The position numbers and the translations under genes were made by a program. A DNA stretch of 64,000 nt from Bidens hawaiensis (lineage: Eukaryota; Streptophyta; Magnoliopsida; Asterales; Asteraceae). The notes beneath the pieces were generated by a model, which made no database searches, was not told the DNA's origin, and was given only the letters and a program-made list of their open reading frames with translations. Positions 23,476-35,562 of the stretch are shown here, in pieces. Each line of letters begins with the position of its first letter. Within the stretch, counting starts at the first letter, position 1. Location of the stretch: contig JAIQDT010014327.1 of the NCBI GenBank assembly GCA_021521415.1, positions 147,971 to 211,970 of the forward strand. The letters run 5' to 3'.

Positions 23476-26400
23476 TATGCGTCAACTACTTCCTTTTGAG
23501 GAAATAGGTGGGGGTATTTCTTCCGAAATTCATCCTTTCGTTCCCAAGTAAATTCTGGGCCTCGTTGCGAATTCCATCTAACTTTGACCAACGAGATCTT
23601 ATTGTGTCTAAGTTGCTTGATCTTACCGTCCACTATTTCGATGGGCTCCTCTACGAAGTTGAGCCTATCACTTATTAGAACACCCTCTAAGGGTAACACC
23701 GATGTCTCATCCGTCAGACATCTTTTCAAATTCGACACATGAAACACGTTATGAACTGCACTTAGTTCCTCAGGCAGTTCTAGTCGGTAAGCTACCGGAC
23801 CGATCTTTGCAGCAATAATGAATGGTCCAATATATCTAGGGGCCAACTTCCCCGCCTTTCCAAACCTGACCACTCCTTTCCAGGGTGATACTTTCAAATA
23901 TACCTTTTCACCCTTCTCAAATGACAACGGTTTTCGACGGGTATCAGCATAACTCTTCTGCCGATCCCGCGCGGCTTTTAGGTTGTTCTTAATTTCAAGA
24001 ATCTTGCTGGTCGTCTCCTGGACCAGATCCGATCTAATGATCTGCGGGTCACCCACTTCAGACCAGCAAAGTGGTGATCGGCACTTCCGCCCATACAATG
24101 CTTCATAAGGTGCTGCCTTTATACTGCTGTGATAACTGTTATTATAGGAAAATTCAACGAGTGGGAGATGTTGATCCCAATTTCCCTTAAAGTCCAGTAC
24201 GCAAGCACGAAGCAAATCCTCCAAAGTTTGAATGGTCCTCTCAGACTGACCATCGGTCTGAGGGTGGTAAGCTGTGCTTAGGTCAATACGTGTTCCCAAC
24301 GCTTCTTGGACAGCTTGCCAAAGTTTGGAGGTGAAATGGCTATCCCTATCGGAGATGATCGAGATGGGGATGCCATGACGAGACACTATTTCATTTATAT
24401 AAATTTGCGCAAGTCTCTCAGTGTTAAAAGTATTCCTAATTGGAATAAAATGTGCCGATTTGGTTAATCGATCCACGATTACCCAAATCGCATCATGACC
24501 TCGGGGTGTCTTGGGGAGGTGTGTCACAAAATCCATTGTGATCTGCTCCCACTTCCATTCGGGAATTTCTGGCTGTTGCAACATTCCCGAAGGTTTCTGG
24601 TGCTCCGCCTTAACCCTCGCACACGTCGTACACTTGCCGACGTATGTGGCTACATCCTTTTTCATACCTGGCCACCAGTAAAATTCTTTCACATCCTTGT
24701 ACATTTTATCTGATCCCGGATGTATGGAATATTTCGATTTATGTGCTTCATCCATGATCAAATCACGAAGGTCATGGAGGGTCGGGATCCAAATCCGATT
24801 TTTGAAATAAAGAATTTCGTCCACACGCTGTTCGAAATTCTTCTCATTCCCGTAAAGTCCTTCTTTATCCAATTGGCCCTCTTTCAACGCCTCGCGTTGA
24901 GCGACTCGAATCAAATCTGAAAGGTTCGACTGGACTATCATCCCCAACGCTCGCACACGTAGTGGCTTGACTCGATCCTTTCTACTCAAGGCATCGGCTA
25001 CAACGTTAGCCTTGCCAGGGTGATATCGTATGTCACAGTCATAGTCACTCAGCAACTCGACCCATCTTCGTTGCCTCATATTCAGTTCTTTCTGATCGAA
25101 TATGTGTTGCAAACTTTTATGATCAGTGAATATGGTGCACTTTGTACCGTAGAGATAGTGTCTCCAGATTTTAAGTGCAAAGATGACTGCTCCCAGTTCC
25201 AAGTCATGAGTAGTGTAGTTTTTCTCATGAACTTTCAACTGTCGAGAAGCATAGGCTATGACCTTTTTATTTAGCATCAACACGCATCCTAACCCTCTAC
25301 GGGATGCGTCACAATATACAACAAATCCATCGTCTCCGTCGGGGAGACTTAAGATTGGCGCTTGGCACAATCTTTGTTTTAGCGTTTGAAACGCCGTTTC
25401 CTGCTCTTCACCCCATTCATACTTCCGATCCTTTTGAGTCAGGAGGGTTAAAGGTTGGGCGATGCTGGAAAAGTTCTCTATAAATCGACGATAGTATCCA
25501 GCTAAGCCTAAGAATTGGCGGATTTCCTTCGGAGATTTAGGCGCTTGCCAATTCTTAATAGCTTCAACCTTACTCGGATCAACGTGTATTCCTTGGTGGT
25601 TTATAACATGACCGAGAAATTGCACCTCTTGTAACCAGAAGTTACACTTGGAGAATTTTGCATATAACTTCTCCTGATCCAGGAGCTCTAAAACTAACTT
25701 TAAGTGTTGCTCGTGCTCCTCTTTACTCTTCGAGTATATCAAAATATCGTCAATAAATACAATGACGAACTTGTCGAGATAGGGTTTACAGACTCGGTTC
25801 ATGAGATCCATGAACACCGCTGGCGCATTTGTTAGCCCAAAAGGCATAACTAAAAATTCGTAGTGGCCGTAGCGAGTCCGAAACGCGGTTTTTGGGATAT
25901 CCTCCTCTTGAATTCTAACTTGGTGGTATCCCGATCTAAGATCAATTTTTGAGAAATAGCTCGCACCTTGTAGTTGGTCGAACAAATCATCGATTCGGGG
26001 AAGAGGATATCTATTTTTGATGGTTAATTTGTTCAATTCCCTGTAGTCAATGCACATTCGAAGGCTTCCGTCCTTCTTTTTCACAAATAGTACAGGTGCA
26101 CCCCACGGGGAATAACTGGGACGTATAAATCCCTTATCCAACAATTCCTGCAACTGGTTGGATAGTTCTTGCATCTCGGACGGTGCAAGTCTGTAAGGGG
26201 CCTTAGCAACAGGGCCGGCTTGAGGTAACAGATCGATTCTGAATTCGACCTGTCGGGTTGGCGGTAATCCAGGAAGTTCCTCTGGAAAAACTTGTGGAAA
26301 TTCGCGTACCACGGGAATATCGTCCACCCGTTTTTCCTCAGAATCAGCGGCCGTCAGGCTCGCTAGATACGCCACACATCCCTGACGTATATATTTCAAC

Positions 26401-28172
26401 ACCTTGAGGTGGGATATAAATGGTATCATGGTGCCGGATTTTTCTCCCTGCACTAATACCTCCTCGTCATCCGACACCCGGATCTTGACGGTTTTCTTTT
26501 CACAGTTTATTTCTACCCTATTACGAGCCAACCAATCCATTCCCACTATCACGTCAAAACTACCCAATTCTACCGGTAACAAGTCAATCAGGAAGGATTG
26601 TTCGCTCAGAATAAAAGGGCAATTCCGAACAATCCGATTAACTATCATGGTTTTACCGTTAGCGACCTCTACGGTGTAGGGTTCTATGGTTTCACCAATA
26701 GGAAGGTTTGCTATCGAAAGGAACCTAACGGAGACAAAACTTCTATCGGCGCCTGTATCAAATAATACAGAAGCGTAATGATCAGAGACGAGGAAGGTAC
26801 CTGTCACTACGCTGGGGTCCTGGCGCGCCTCGTTCGCTCCCATCACAAATGCCCGGCCTCGCGCCGGATTGGACGCCGATGGCTGACCCGCGAGTTGTCT
26901 CCCGTTTCCTCCCTGATTCAGTTTCGGGCAGTTCCTTTTGAAGTGATCCGTGCTGCCGCATTCGTAGCAAGCACGGCTAGTGGTCACCATCTGGTTTCCT
27001 TGCGGGTTCTGCTGTCGGGTTGGTTGAGTTCTAAATGGTTGCGCCCGAATAGGTTGCGGTTGACGGTTCAGGTTGTTCAGATTTGTCTTACAATTTGGTG
27101 CGTAGTGTCCAACCCTTCCACACCGGTGGCACACCACCTCCTTGCACACGCCACTATGGTGGTAACCACATTTCCCACATTTAGGAAACGTTCCCCTCTG
27201 CGGTTCTTGCCTTCCGCCCGAACTAGTCATGGCATAGCTCTGGGCAGCGGGCCTAGCTCGTTTACCTTGCTGTTTCTCTCGGATCCTATTGTCATACGTA
27301 CCTCGCTTTCCCCCGGCCGACTCTCCCGTCGCCTTTATCGATCCGCTCCTTAAGAAATCATACGTGACAATACCAGCCTGTGTCACTGCACCCTCATACG
27401 TCTGGTGCCCTCCCGCGTTAACTATACTCCTCACTACTGGAGTAAGTCCCCAAATATAACGTTCCACCCTCTTTGACTCTGGGGTGACCAACCACGGCAC
27501 TAATCGTGACAGTTCATTAAACCGGTTGGTATATCCCAAGTGGTCCGCCCCATGCATCTCTAGGTTCCACAACTCATGTTCCAGTTTCTGCAATTCATTC
27601 TTTGGGCAGAAATGTTTCAAAACAAGATCCTTAAGCTCTGTCCAGGTCATGCGGTTTGTCGCCGCCTGACCTCGAGTCTGTACTATGGTGTTCCACCATG
27701 TCAAGGCATGGTCTGTGAACGTACAGGTGGCGTACTTAACGACACAATCCTCGGGACAGTTGCTGATATTTACCACTGATTCTATTTTCTCTAACCATTT
27801 CACTAACCCATTCGGTCCTTCCGACCCGTTAAATTCTAAAGGCTTGCATAACATAAAATCCTTGATTGAACAACCCCTGGATGGTCCAGTGCGGTTGGTC
27901 TCTACAGTAGGGATAGGGCCATTACTGTCGGTAGCGACCACCGTAGGCGGTGCGTCATTACTCGACATAGTGTTGTCATTCCTTGGAGGATTAGCGTTTT
28001 GTTCCCCGTCATTATTTATGGGCGTTTGATTGCTCGGAGGGGTTGGATTGGTCGAGTTATTAATACTGGCGGCGATGCGCGATACTATATCCGGTATCGC
28101 CGCCTCCAACTGTTGAGCAATCAAACGGCTCACATCTACTTCCGATATTTTCGTTGATCGTTTCGGTGCCAT
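23475..28172 (-). CDS. Gag-Pol polyprotein of element B
   Basis: About 1565 residues if started at the second Met (28172, [13 protein letters not shown]), which directly follows an acceptor-like TGTGTAG; an in-frame Met at 28211 would add 13 residues but lies before that AG. Approximate order: Gag 95-300 ([23 protein letters not shown]); CCHC knuckles at about 346 ([14 protein letters not shown]) and a second at about 399 ([14 protein letters not shown]); protease DTGADRS about 469; RT with FIDD about 804; RNase H from YCDAS about 954; integrase HHCC about 1147-1185 and catalytic Asp/Asp/Glu in TMDF (1214), SDRDSHF (1276), GQSERT (1310); chromodomain about 1510-1557. No stop or frameshift. 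Roughly half-identical to the element A polyprotein, hence a different Tekay family. Confidence 0.96.
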   Translation of the reverse strand: MAPKRSTKISEVDVSRLIAQQLEAAIPDIVSRIAASINNSTNPTPPSNQTPINNDGEQNANPPRNDNTMSSNDAPPTVVATDSNGPIPTVETNRTGPSRGCSIKDFMLCKPLEFNGSEGPNGLVKWLEKIESVVNISNCPEDCVVKYATCTFTDHALTWWNTIVQTRGQAATNRMTWTELKDLVLKHFCPKNELQKLEHELWNLEMHGADHLGYTNRFNELSRLVPWLVTPESKRVERYIWGLTPVVRSIVNAGGHQTYEGAVTQAGIVTYDFLRSGSIKATGESAGGKRGTYDNRIREKQQGKRARPAAQSYAMTSSGGRQEPQRGTFPKCGKCGYHHSGVCKEVVCHRCGRVGHYAPNCKTNLNNLNRQPQPIRAQPFRTQPTRQQNPQGNQMVTTSRACYECGSTDHFKRNCPKLNQGGNGRQLAGQPSASNPARGRAFVMGANEARQDPSVVTGTFLVSDHYASVLFDTGADRSFVSVRFLSIANLPIGETIEPYTVEVANGKTMIVNRIVRNCPFILSEQSFLIDLLPVELGSFDVIVGMDWLARNRVEINCEKKTVKIRVSDDEEVLVQGEKSGTMIPFISHLKVLKYIRQGCVAYLASLTAADSEEKRVDDIPVVREFPQVFPEELPGLPPTRQVEFRIDLLPQAGPVAKAPYRLAPSEMQELSNQLQELLDKGFIRPSYSPWGAPVLFVKKKDGSLRMCIDYRELNKLTIKNRYPLPRIDDLFDQLQGASYFSKIDLRSGYHQVRIQEEDIPKTAFRTRYGHYEFLVMPFGLTNAPAVFMDLMNRVCKPYLDKFVIVFIDDILIYSKSKEEHEQHLKLVLELLDQEKLYAKFSKCNFWLQEVQFLGHVINHQGIHVDPSKVEAIKNWQAPKSPKEIRQFLGLAGYYRRFIENFSSIAQPLTLLTQKDRKYEWGEEQETAFQTLKQRLCQAPILSLPDGDDGFVVYCDASRRGLGCVLMLNKKVIAYASRQLKVHEKNYTTHDLELGAVIFALKIWRHYLYGTKCTIFTDHKSLQHIFDQKELNMRQRRWVELLSDYDCDIRYHPGKANVVADALSRKDRVKPLRVRALGMIVQSNLSDLIRVAQREALKEGQLDKEGLYGNEKNFEQRVDEILYFKNRIWIPTLHDLRDLIMDEAHKSKYSIHPGSDKMYKDVKEFYWWPGMKKDVATYVGKCTTCARVKAEHQKPSGMLQQPEIPEWKWEQITMDFVTHLPKTPRGHDAIWVIVDRLTKSAHFIPIRNTFNTERLAQIYINEIVSRHGIPISIISDRDSHFTSKLWQAVQEALGTRIDLSTAYHPQTDGQSERTIQTLEDLLRACVLDFKGNWDQHLPLVEFSYNNSYHSSIKAAPYEALYGRKCRSPLCWSEVGDPQIIRSDLVQETTSKILEIKNNLKAARDRQKSYADTRRKPLSFEKGEKVYLKVSPWKGVVRFGKAGKLAPRYIGPFIIAAKIGPVAYRLELPEELSAVHNVFHVSNLKRCLTDETSVLPLEGVLISDRLNFVEEPIEIVDGKIKQLRHNKISLVKVRWNSQRGPEFTWERKDEFRKKYPHLFPQKEVVDA

Positions 28173-28539
28173 TCTACACAACATCAAGGAAACACATATA
28201 ATTAATACCATTCCAAATTATGAAACACAAAACACATTCCATACATTAATAAACATTAGTACATATTACACAAACATCCATTTACATACTTCCCAGTCAT
28301 CATTACATAACTAAGTTTTAATACAAAGGGCCTATGTTGGTATCATCCTCGACATAACCTGCAATGGGTCAGTGCTTGAATGATACCCAAAAGTATCGAT
28401 AATGATATGCCCTACAAGAGACCCCCTATGGGCCAGTGGCTGTACTATAATTAAACAAGATTCACTCCGTGTTAGTATCACCACTAACTACTTACACGGA
28501 GTATCAAAAAGCGGTTCAAGATTCTACCATCCAACACAT

Positions 28540-29166
28540 CTACACATGGTGGTAAACCAACCCCACCAACACCGCCACCAGCACCACCAACACCGCCATC
28601 ATAACCCGCATTCGGGTTTCCATCTGGTCGATCAACCAGTGGGAGTATGAGCACTCCCTTTTTAACTGGTTAATAGCATACTGGTGGTCCAGTATGCTGT
28701 CCCCGAGGTACGCCCGCCTCTGTACCCCCACGACCAGGGCGGCAGAGTGCTCGTTCACCTGCTCGGTGAGAACACGTAGCCAAGCCGCCAAGTCCCGCTC
28801 CTGCCTTGGAAGACCCCACACAGGTAGGGTTGCAGGCTCGGGTTGGGGGCGGGAAGACTCGCCCCGGTGGTATGTGGATCTGGGTGGGGTAACAGTGGGC
28901 GGAACATACGGGGCACTGATCCGCGCCGTGAGGCGGGGACCGTGTCTGGGGGGAATCGGGGCGGTCTGTGGTGCGGGCGGGGTAGGAGACCTGGTAACCC
29001 TAGCAGGGGAGGGTACACTAGCACTCCTAGCTGGGGTGGTCTGTCTAGAAGTACTATGACTAGCCTCCGAAGGCTCGGAGCTGGGTGCTACACTTGGGCT
29101 TCCAGAGGCCCCGGAACTGACCTCTTCCGGGTCCTCTTCCGTCGACACACTAGGTGTTCTTGCCAT
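28540..29166 (-). CDS. Extra ORF upstream of gag in element B (C-terminal membrane segment)
   Basis: 208 residues if started at MARTPSVSTEED (29166), eight bases after an acceptor-like TGTGTGCAG; an in-frame Met further upstream (29283) lies before that site. Residues 1-115 are Ser/Pro/Thr/Arg-rich and probably disordered. About 120-185 are helical (RDLAAWLRVLTEQVNEHSAA, SILDHQYAINQLKRE). The last 20 residues (MMAVLVVLVAVLVGLVYHHV) form one strongly hydrophobic helix, so the product may be a tail-anchored membrane protein. It has no sequence resemblance to the ORF at the same place in element A. No retroviral Env features (signal peptide, Cys-rich ectodomain) are seen. Function unknown. Confidence 0.65.
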   Translation of the reverse strand: MARTPSVSTEEDPEEVSSGASGSPSVAPSSEPSEASHSTSRQTTPARSASVPSPARVTRSPTPPAPQTAPIPPRHGPRLTARISAPYVPPTVTPPRSTYHRGESSRPQPEPATLPVWGLPRQERDLAAWLRVLTEQVNEHSAALVVGVQRRAYLGDSILDHQYAINQLKRECSYSHWLIDQMETRMRVMMAVLVVLVAVLVGLVYHHV

Positions 29167-29511
29167 TTTTTTACCTGCACACAAGTTAACAAACATATAG
29201 TCCCTTTTCATAGTGTAATTCATAATTAAATTAATCATGCACTTACTTATACAATTTTGCCACATAATAATATTATTATACATTTACACATATGTTGCCA
29301 ATTTTACCTATTTAAGTCCCCCGTGACTTCCCCTGAATTCCCTCGTGCAGACAAGTCTGTTATTATGTTCCGGACCATAATAACCCACTTGTCCATCCAA
29401 GTTCATCCCGATCTCGTCACAATATATTATTAGTTGATATTCAGATCCTATAATACTTGAGCTACTGGTTATATTTTAGGTATCTTTTTCAGACATCCTA
29501 ATTCTTTATAA

Positions 29512-29529
29512 CCAATGGCTCTGATACCA
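29512..29529 (-). other. Primer-binding site of element B
   Basis: On the minus strand TGGTATCAGAGCCATTGG, five bases from the right LTR. It is identical to the initiator-methionine-tRNA-type site of element A. Confidence 0.9.
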
Positions 29530-29534
29530 AGTTC

Positions 29535-32500
29535 TGTAACACCCCGTAACCGCAGCGGAAACGTACACGGGATGCAACAGACACATCTGATATCAACAGC
29601 ATTGCTTATAAAGAAAATACCACTACATTAATTTATAACATATTACATTGTAGCGAGTTTCATTACTGTCTAGGTGTTACATACATATTTTACCGATAAG
29701 ACATTAATAAATTCATTACAAAACATAGAGCAGCAAGCTTCCAACAGGTAGCACAGATAGTTAAGCACATATCAATCATTCCAACTTGGGCATACCTAGA
29801 AAACATGTAAAGAAAACGGGTCAACTACGAATAGTTGGTGAGTTTCACTAATTTAAATAAACACTGACAAATCATTTTAATAATCATTTATTAACAATAT
29901 AATCATGCTGGGAACTATGTTACCCCAGGACATTTCCATTAACTTTCTGGAAACTATGTTACCCCAGAACAATAATAACCCCTGGGAACTACGTTACCCC
30001 AGAACAATAATAACCCCTGGGAACTATGTTACCCCAGAACAATAATAACCCCTGGGAACTATGTTACCCCAGAACAATAATAACCCCTGGGAACTATGTT
30101 ACCCCAGAACAATAATAACCCCTGGGAACTATGTTACCCCAGAACAATAATAACCCCTGGGAACTATGTTACCCCAGAACAATAACACATGATAAACATT
30201 TTAAATATTCTGTGCATCAGACCATATATATATAAATGTACAAGTATTTCCATACGATCGGTATGTACTTAAATACTTTAAATGAGACATGTTTTCCGCC
30301 CCGGGAAAATATAATTAAAACAATTCATTAAAAAGGGGCTCGTGAAAACTCACCTTTTTGTGAGTCGGTGAGGAATATAAGGAACAGCTACGTGCCTGGA
30401 TCTGTAATATAATATCTAGTCGTTACTATATAATTCCCATAACTTAAATACGTATCAATCGGTACATCTGGGAACATAGTTAACCCAGTACTGTACTCGA
30501 TTCGGGGACAATGTTAACCCCGTGACACTTCTAAGGACTCAGATTGTGACATTGCTTAGAGTTTGACAGTCAATTTAGTTAAGGTGATGAAATTATAGCT
30601 CGGTTTGACACCCCGTTTGGCCGTGGGGCCCGTTCCCGGTATTTCGGTGCCGGAAACGGTAAAATCGGGTAAAATTACCCAAATCATCCGAATTATTTTC
30701 GGATGATTTATTTTTACTTAATTTACTTAGATTTATGAAATAGTCCATTTTTAGAGTTTTCATGTACCAGTCAGCTTGCTTATGCGAACTTTGCCGGTTT
30801 ACACGTTTTAAGCTTTAAAAACTTGTTTTTTTATGTTCTTTTTAGCACAAATAATTACCCGATTAGTCTCGGGTCTTGAAATTTTGCACAAAACTTAATT
30901 TGACAGTAAGGAATTTTGTAAAATTTTCCCAGATTTATTTTCCTATATTCACATTTATTTATCTATTTTTAAATCTTATTAAAATACTAAATATATCAAA
31001 AATACCAAAACACTTTAGAAAAATCCCAAATTTTTCTGGGATGATCTCTATCATCCTCATAACTTTCTGGAATTTTCCCAGATTTATTTTCCTATATTTA
31101 CATTTATTTATCTATTTTTAGATCTTATTAAAACACTAAATATATCAAAAATACCAAAACACTTTAGAAAAATCCCAAATTTTTCTGGGATGATCTCTAT
31201 CATCCTCATAACTTTCTGGAATTTTTCCAGAATTTAAAACTTATTTTTCAAGCCATTTTCACCCAAAACCGAGCTAGAAAGCCCTAGAACTCGTTTCACC
31301 GAAAAGCCTACTTAGACTTTTCCAACTGAGCTCAAATTTTGTGGGTGACTTTTATATGTTATAAAAAACTTATCTTAAATTTTCCGGAATTTTTCATCAT
31401 GTTTTGCTATTTTTCACTATTTTTGGCCAAAACCGAGCATTAAATTCACCAAATATTCATCTTTTATCCAAAAATTACCAAAAATTCACAGATCTCATAT
31501 TTTCATGTGTAGATCATCTCTGTGAAATTTCGTGACCCGACTCTAAGCACACGTAAATCTGTCCATTTTTCATAAACACACGAAAACCGAACTATTTTGT
31601 GTTTTCTAGCTTTAGATCGCAAGGATCTCGGTTTCTAGCCTTTGCTAGCCGCTAGATACAACACTTACAAGCACATCAACACCACACCAAGCAAGTTATA
31701 CCACAATCATGCCATTTCTTTCCTAGTGTCGGTTAAAACATCAAAACTACGATTTTGACCGTAAAAATCCGTTCTCGACTCTTTTTACTCATTTCTTGGA
31801 CCAAGATCCCTTGTATAACTTGTATACATCTCTTGGTCATGCAAGAGTCGGTTTCATCTCGGATTTTCACCCGTCTTTCACATGGAAAATTCATTTGACA
31901 AGATTTCAACCGTAAAAATTCCTTCTAAACACTTTTAAGTAATTACTTGGATCAAGATCCTTTGTATAACTTGTATACATCCCTTGATCATACGAGAACC
32001 GGTTCCATCTCGGGTTTTCACCCATATTTCACTTGGAACCTCTTGTTCTTGCAAAACAACTCAAAATAAAGAAATCAATACTATGATTTAACCACTAAAC
32101 CATGTTTTTACCTTCAAAATCTTGGTAGAAATCAAAGAACTTTGAATGGATGTTGAAAGGATTGAGAGGTTGAGAGAGTTTTTGAGTGAAATATGTTGTA
32201 AAAGAAAAAACAAATGAATGTGTGTGTGTGCATATAGGGCCGGCCACATGGAGGTGTGTGGGGGGGGCCCACATCTCAAATATTGTCCACACATTTGGAT
32301 TACACAATCCGGATAATGTTGTGGATAATCTGGTTCAGTTCGTTTCTCGTTTAAACTCGTAATTCGGCTTGAAACGAAATTAAAATGGTCGTTTTTCGGG
32401 TCAAAATGAAATTTACATAAAACTGATTTAAAAACTTTTAAAAAAAACTTAGCCCATGACATTAAAACATCATATTATTAATAATTACGCATCTTTTTCG

Positions 32501-32863
32501 GCTTGATTGATCGTCTCTTGCTTGGTTTGGTGTTAAAGGTTTCGTTTATCGTACCGACGTACAAATAAATCGAAATCCTTTTTCTGTGCTATAATTCACT
32601 TATCCCGAAGCATTAATACCTCGTAAATATCACTAAACATTATATATTTCAACTATAATGTAATTCCCGATTTGTTCGGGTTTCAATAATCGTTCATTGG
32701 TTAATTGTAATTCCAATATGATTCACTATATAATTGAGTATGATTCATACTGTGAACCATATATATTCGTATAAACGTGCTATAACTCATATAATCAATA
32801 TTATATAACACGTAAATAGTATATTCCGGCTAGGGTATACCTGAATTTGCCGGAATCGTTACA
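29535..32863 (-). repeat. Right LTR of element B (its 5' LTR)
   Basis: 3329 bp, complete. It carries six 35-bp units at about 29930-30185. About nine substitutions separate it from the left copy (for example G/T near 30373, T/C near 30776, T/A near 31710). The ORFs at 30876-31121 and 32088-32462 mirror ones in the other LTR and are non-coding. Confidence 0.94.
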
Positions 32864-32868
32864 GCTAC

Positions 32869-35562
32869 CGAGCGCAGTCTTCGATCTTGGAAGCGGGAGT
32901 TCTTCTATATCTCCGCTCGCGTCGTCCCCATGGCGATGACGTTAAAGAACGGGAGAGCTCTCCCGAACCTTCACGCCTCCAACTACCAGGAGGCGGAATG
33001 GTTCTCCAAGGTTTCCCGGATCCAGTCTCCGGTTTACCGCTTTGTGGAGTCCGGGATGGTGATGCTCGGGATGAGCCGGGTGTGGAAGGAGGCGTCACAG
33101 ATTCCCATCGTCCTCGAATACGGTTTGAACTCTGTCCCTTACGGTATGCTTCATATTATCCGTTAATTTAGGGTTTTTGTTCTAACCGTTTTTTCTTTTT
33201 GTTTTCAGAGGGAAACGACTTGCAGTCTCTCCTGCAGCCGCGGGACAGTGATGGTCCCGCTCGGATGGGTACTCGTGCTCTAGATGAGAACGAGTTGCCC
33301 ATCCTTGAGCAAACGGCGGATCGGTTCGTGGTGGTCTACCCGCCGGGCCACCCGATTCTAAGCGCCACGCGGCCAGGTAAGGAGTTATTTAACCCTCGAC
33401 CTATCAATGCTCAAACCTCTGCTGGAATTCCTCTAATCTTGTCATCTTCTGATGAGGAATCCGCAGATGGTCCATTCTTCGTGAGGAAGAAGGCTGCTGG
33501 CGGGAAGGGGAAGGCGAAGGTTGCCTCCACTGCCGATTCGGTGAATCGGTCTGACTCAGAGACCGAAAGCGAGGAGGTGGCGGGGAACCCTGGTGGTGTT
33601 GAGATCACTGCTCCGGAGGTTGAGACGGCTGTCACCTCCGGGCAGCCCAGTACAGCGACGGTGACTGGCGTAAAGAGGCCGGTTCCACCGGGTTCGTCCC
33701 CGCCTGTTCGTACCTTTAAGCTCAAGAGGACTCGTAAGTACAAACTTCCTTTACTTTTAACTTCATATCTTTCCGCCATTATATTTAAATATGTCGTCTT
33801 CATGCAGGCGTGGATGCAACCGCATTCCAGGGTGGAGCGGGGAGGAGCACTTCTGGACCCATGACGGTAGGTTTGGTCAACCTACCCGAGGTGATGACCC
33901 AGGCGGCTGCGCCTGCTTCACGTGTTGGTTCAGTTGCTCACTCGGTTGAGGCAACTGTTCCAACTGTGACGTCGTCTCCGCCGGCTGTCAGTGCCATATT
34001 CACTGATTCCTTCACTGAGCCGGCGGTGAGTTTTTCTGCGGGCTCTTCCGCAGCGGCGACCACGGTTGTGAGTTCACCTCCGGTGAGTTCACCTCCGTTG
34101 GTTCCTACGATGGCGGCTTCAACCGCGCATCCGGCACCGGCGACCACCTCACCCCCGGCCGGTTCAGCAGGTATGTTTGGGGTTGGGGCGTCTAGCCAAT
34201 CTCTGCCTCCTTCCCATCTGCCTGACCTCTTGGATGGATATCCGCTAGGTTCGGGTGATGGGTTTGGCGGCTACAGGCCTGTCGTCGACCCTACAGGTGC
34301 GTAGGGTTATTTTGGCATGTTATGTTTTTTTTTTTTTTTTTTTTTTTTTATCATCTTTTCCTAACTGCTTTTTGTTTTTGCAGTGTCGGATTCGAATGAG
34401 GTGTTTGTTCCGCGGTGGAACATCCGCCGGGGAACCACCCTTCGGACGGCTGTGGACTGCGTCGAGTGGGCGCGCCACGCCGCCCCCAGTGGTGCACTGG
34501 GAGAAGCTATGTCAAGCTACCAGGAGGGTAGGCTGACAAACGAGCTTCGAATTCTCCTTGCCCGGATGCAGCCGCGCGTCGAGCTGCTTTGTCGTGAAAA
34601 CGACAAGTTAAAAGCAGCTCGTATCCAAGAAGTAGCTCAGGCGCGGGCTGTCCGGGAGGAGAACAGGAGGCTCTCCGCCGTTGCTGCGGAGAAGGAGAAG
34701 GCCTTCAAGGCCCTTGAGGTTGAAGTTCAGGCCCGTCTCGAGGCCCGTTCCAAGGCTGCCCAAGCTGTTAACGAACAGCTTCGGTTGGCTAAGGAAACCG
34801 CTCGGAACGCAACTGAGAGGGCCACCAGGGCTGAAGCTGTTGCTGAGCCTCTACGCACCGAGAATGAGGAGCTCAAAGCCAAATTAGAGAGGCTCCAGCA
34901 GGCTCATGACGCCTTGGCCATGGAAGACGCCAAGAAGCTTCAAGAAATCTTGGACCAGAGGGGTATGCTTGACCATACTGAGCGTAAGCTAAAGGGCGTT
35001 GAAGAGGCTGCTGCTAAGGAAGTGTTGCTTGCCAACCTTAACAAAAGTGAAGCCGAACGCACCCGTAACCAAGCTCAAGCTGCCCTCCAGGAGGCTCTGG
35101 TCACCAAGGAATGGCTTCTACGAGAAGCGTTGTCGCAGGTAAGCTTAGCTTCATAATGTCTTCACGCTTTTCTTTATACTTAGAAAAGGTTTTGATACTT
35201 GTATTTTTGTTTTGTAGGTTGTGCATCGGGTCTTCACGGACACATCATATGACGATGCCATGAGCGCAGCCCTCAACGCTTCTCATGAGGATGGGGAAAA
35301 GGCTGGCTTCCTGTTTGGTCTAGGGTTCGTTGAGAAGGGCATCCCGCCTTCCAACTTCCCTTTATATGATGTGGATACTGAAGCTGCTTATGACCAAGCA
35401 GTGAACCAGTATGCTGCTTTCCCGCATCCAGTGGTGGAGAAGGTGAACGAAGTTGCTGCTGCTGATGATGGGTTAACCATTCTCAAGACCTTCCTTGAAC
35501 CGCCACAGCCAAGTGATGGTGCGGGTACAAGTGGGTTTGGAGGGAGTGGTCCTGAAGCTTGA
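32869..35562 (+). CDS. Accessory gene of element C, exons 1 (3' part) to 5
   Basis: Exon 1 resumes at 32869 and runs to 33143. Introns with GT-AG ends are 33144-33208, 33734-33807, 34297-34383 and 35139-35217. Exons are 33209-33733, 33808-34296, 34384-35138 and 35218-35562. With the 5' part the exons total 2877 bases, exactly 959 codons, with no internal stop, so the gene was intact when B inserted. The PF04195-like region continues to about residue 280. Ser/Pro/Ala/Thr-rich disorder follows to about 590. Exon 4 encodes a coiled coil of about 200 residues (ELLCRENDKLKAARIQEVAQ...). The C-terminus holds VFTDTSYDDAMSAALNAS and GFLFGLGFVEKGIPP. It is transcribed antisense to gag. Related accessory genes are known in long plant Tat/Grande-type elements; the biochemical role is unknown. 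Confidence 0.82.

Larger units (their letters stand above)
8761..32863 (-). mobile_element. Element B: full-length Tekay/Del-type chromovirus, itself interrupted
   Basis: LTR retrotransposon inserted in the accessory gene of element C with a perfect GCTAC target duplication (8756-8760 and 32864-32868). It is on the minus strand: the primer-binding site lies beside the right LTR and the polypurine tract beside the left one. LTRs are about 3.3 kb. Without element A it would be about 12.7 kb. In element order it holds PBS, an extra ORF, gag-pol, a stem-loop, a polypurine tract and the LTR. The polyprotein is open throughout. About nine LTR substitutions (0.27%) imply a recent insertion. Confidence 0.93.

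Noticed and set aside
26778..27353. 191-codon plus-strand frame
   Set aside because: Antisense to the Gag/protease part of element B; composition follows the coding strand.
28540..29166. Envelope gene of element B
   Set aside because: It lies before gag, has no signal peptide, cysteine-rich ectodomain or cleavage site; only a C-terminal hydrophobic helix.
32088..32462. 124-codon minus-strand frame
   Set aside because: Inside the LTR of element B and mirrored, with a frameshift, at 22661-23037; a G-run length change alters the frame, as expected for non-coding DNA.
8273..35562. Calling the PF04195-like protein a DDE transposase
   Set aside because: The family name is historical; no DDE/DDD catalytic pattern is visible and it sits in a retrotransposon.
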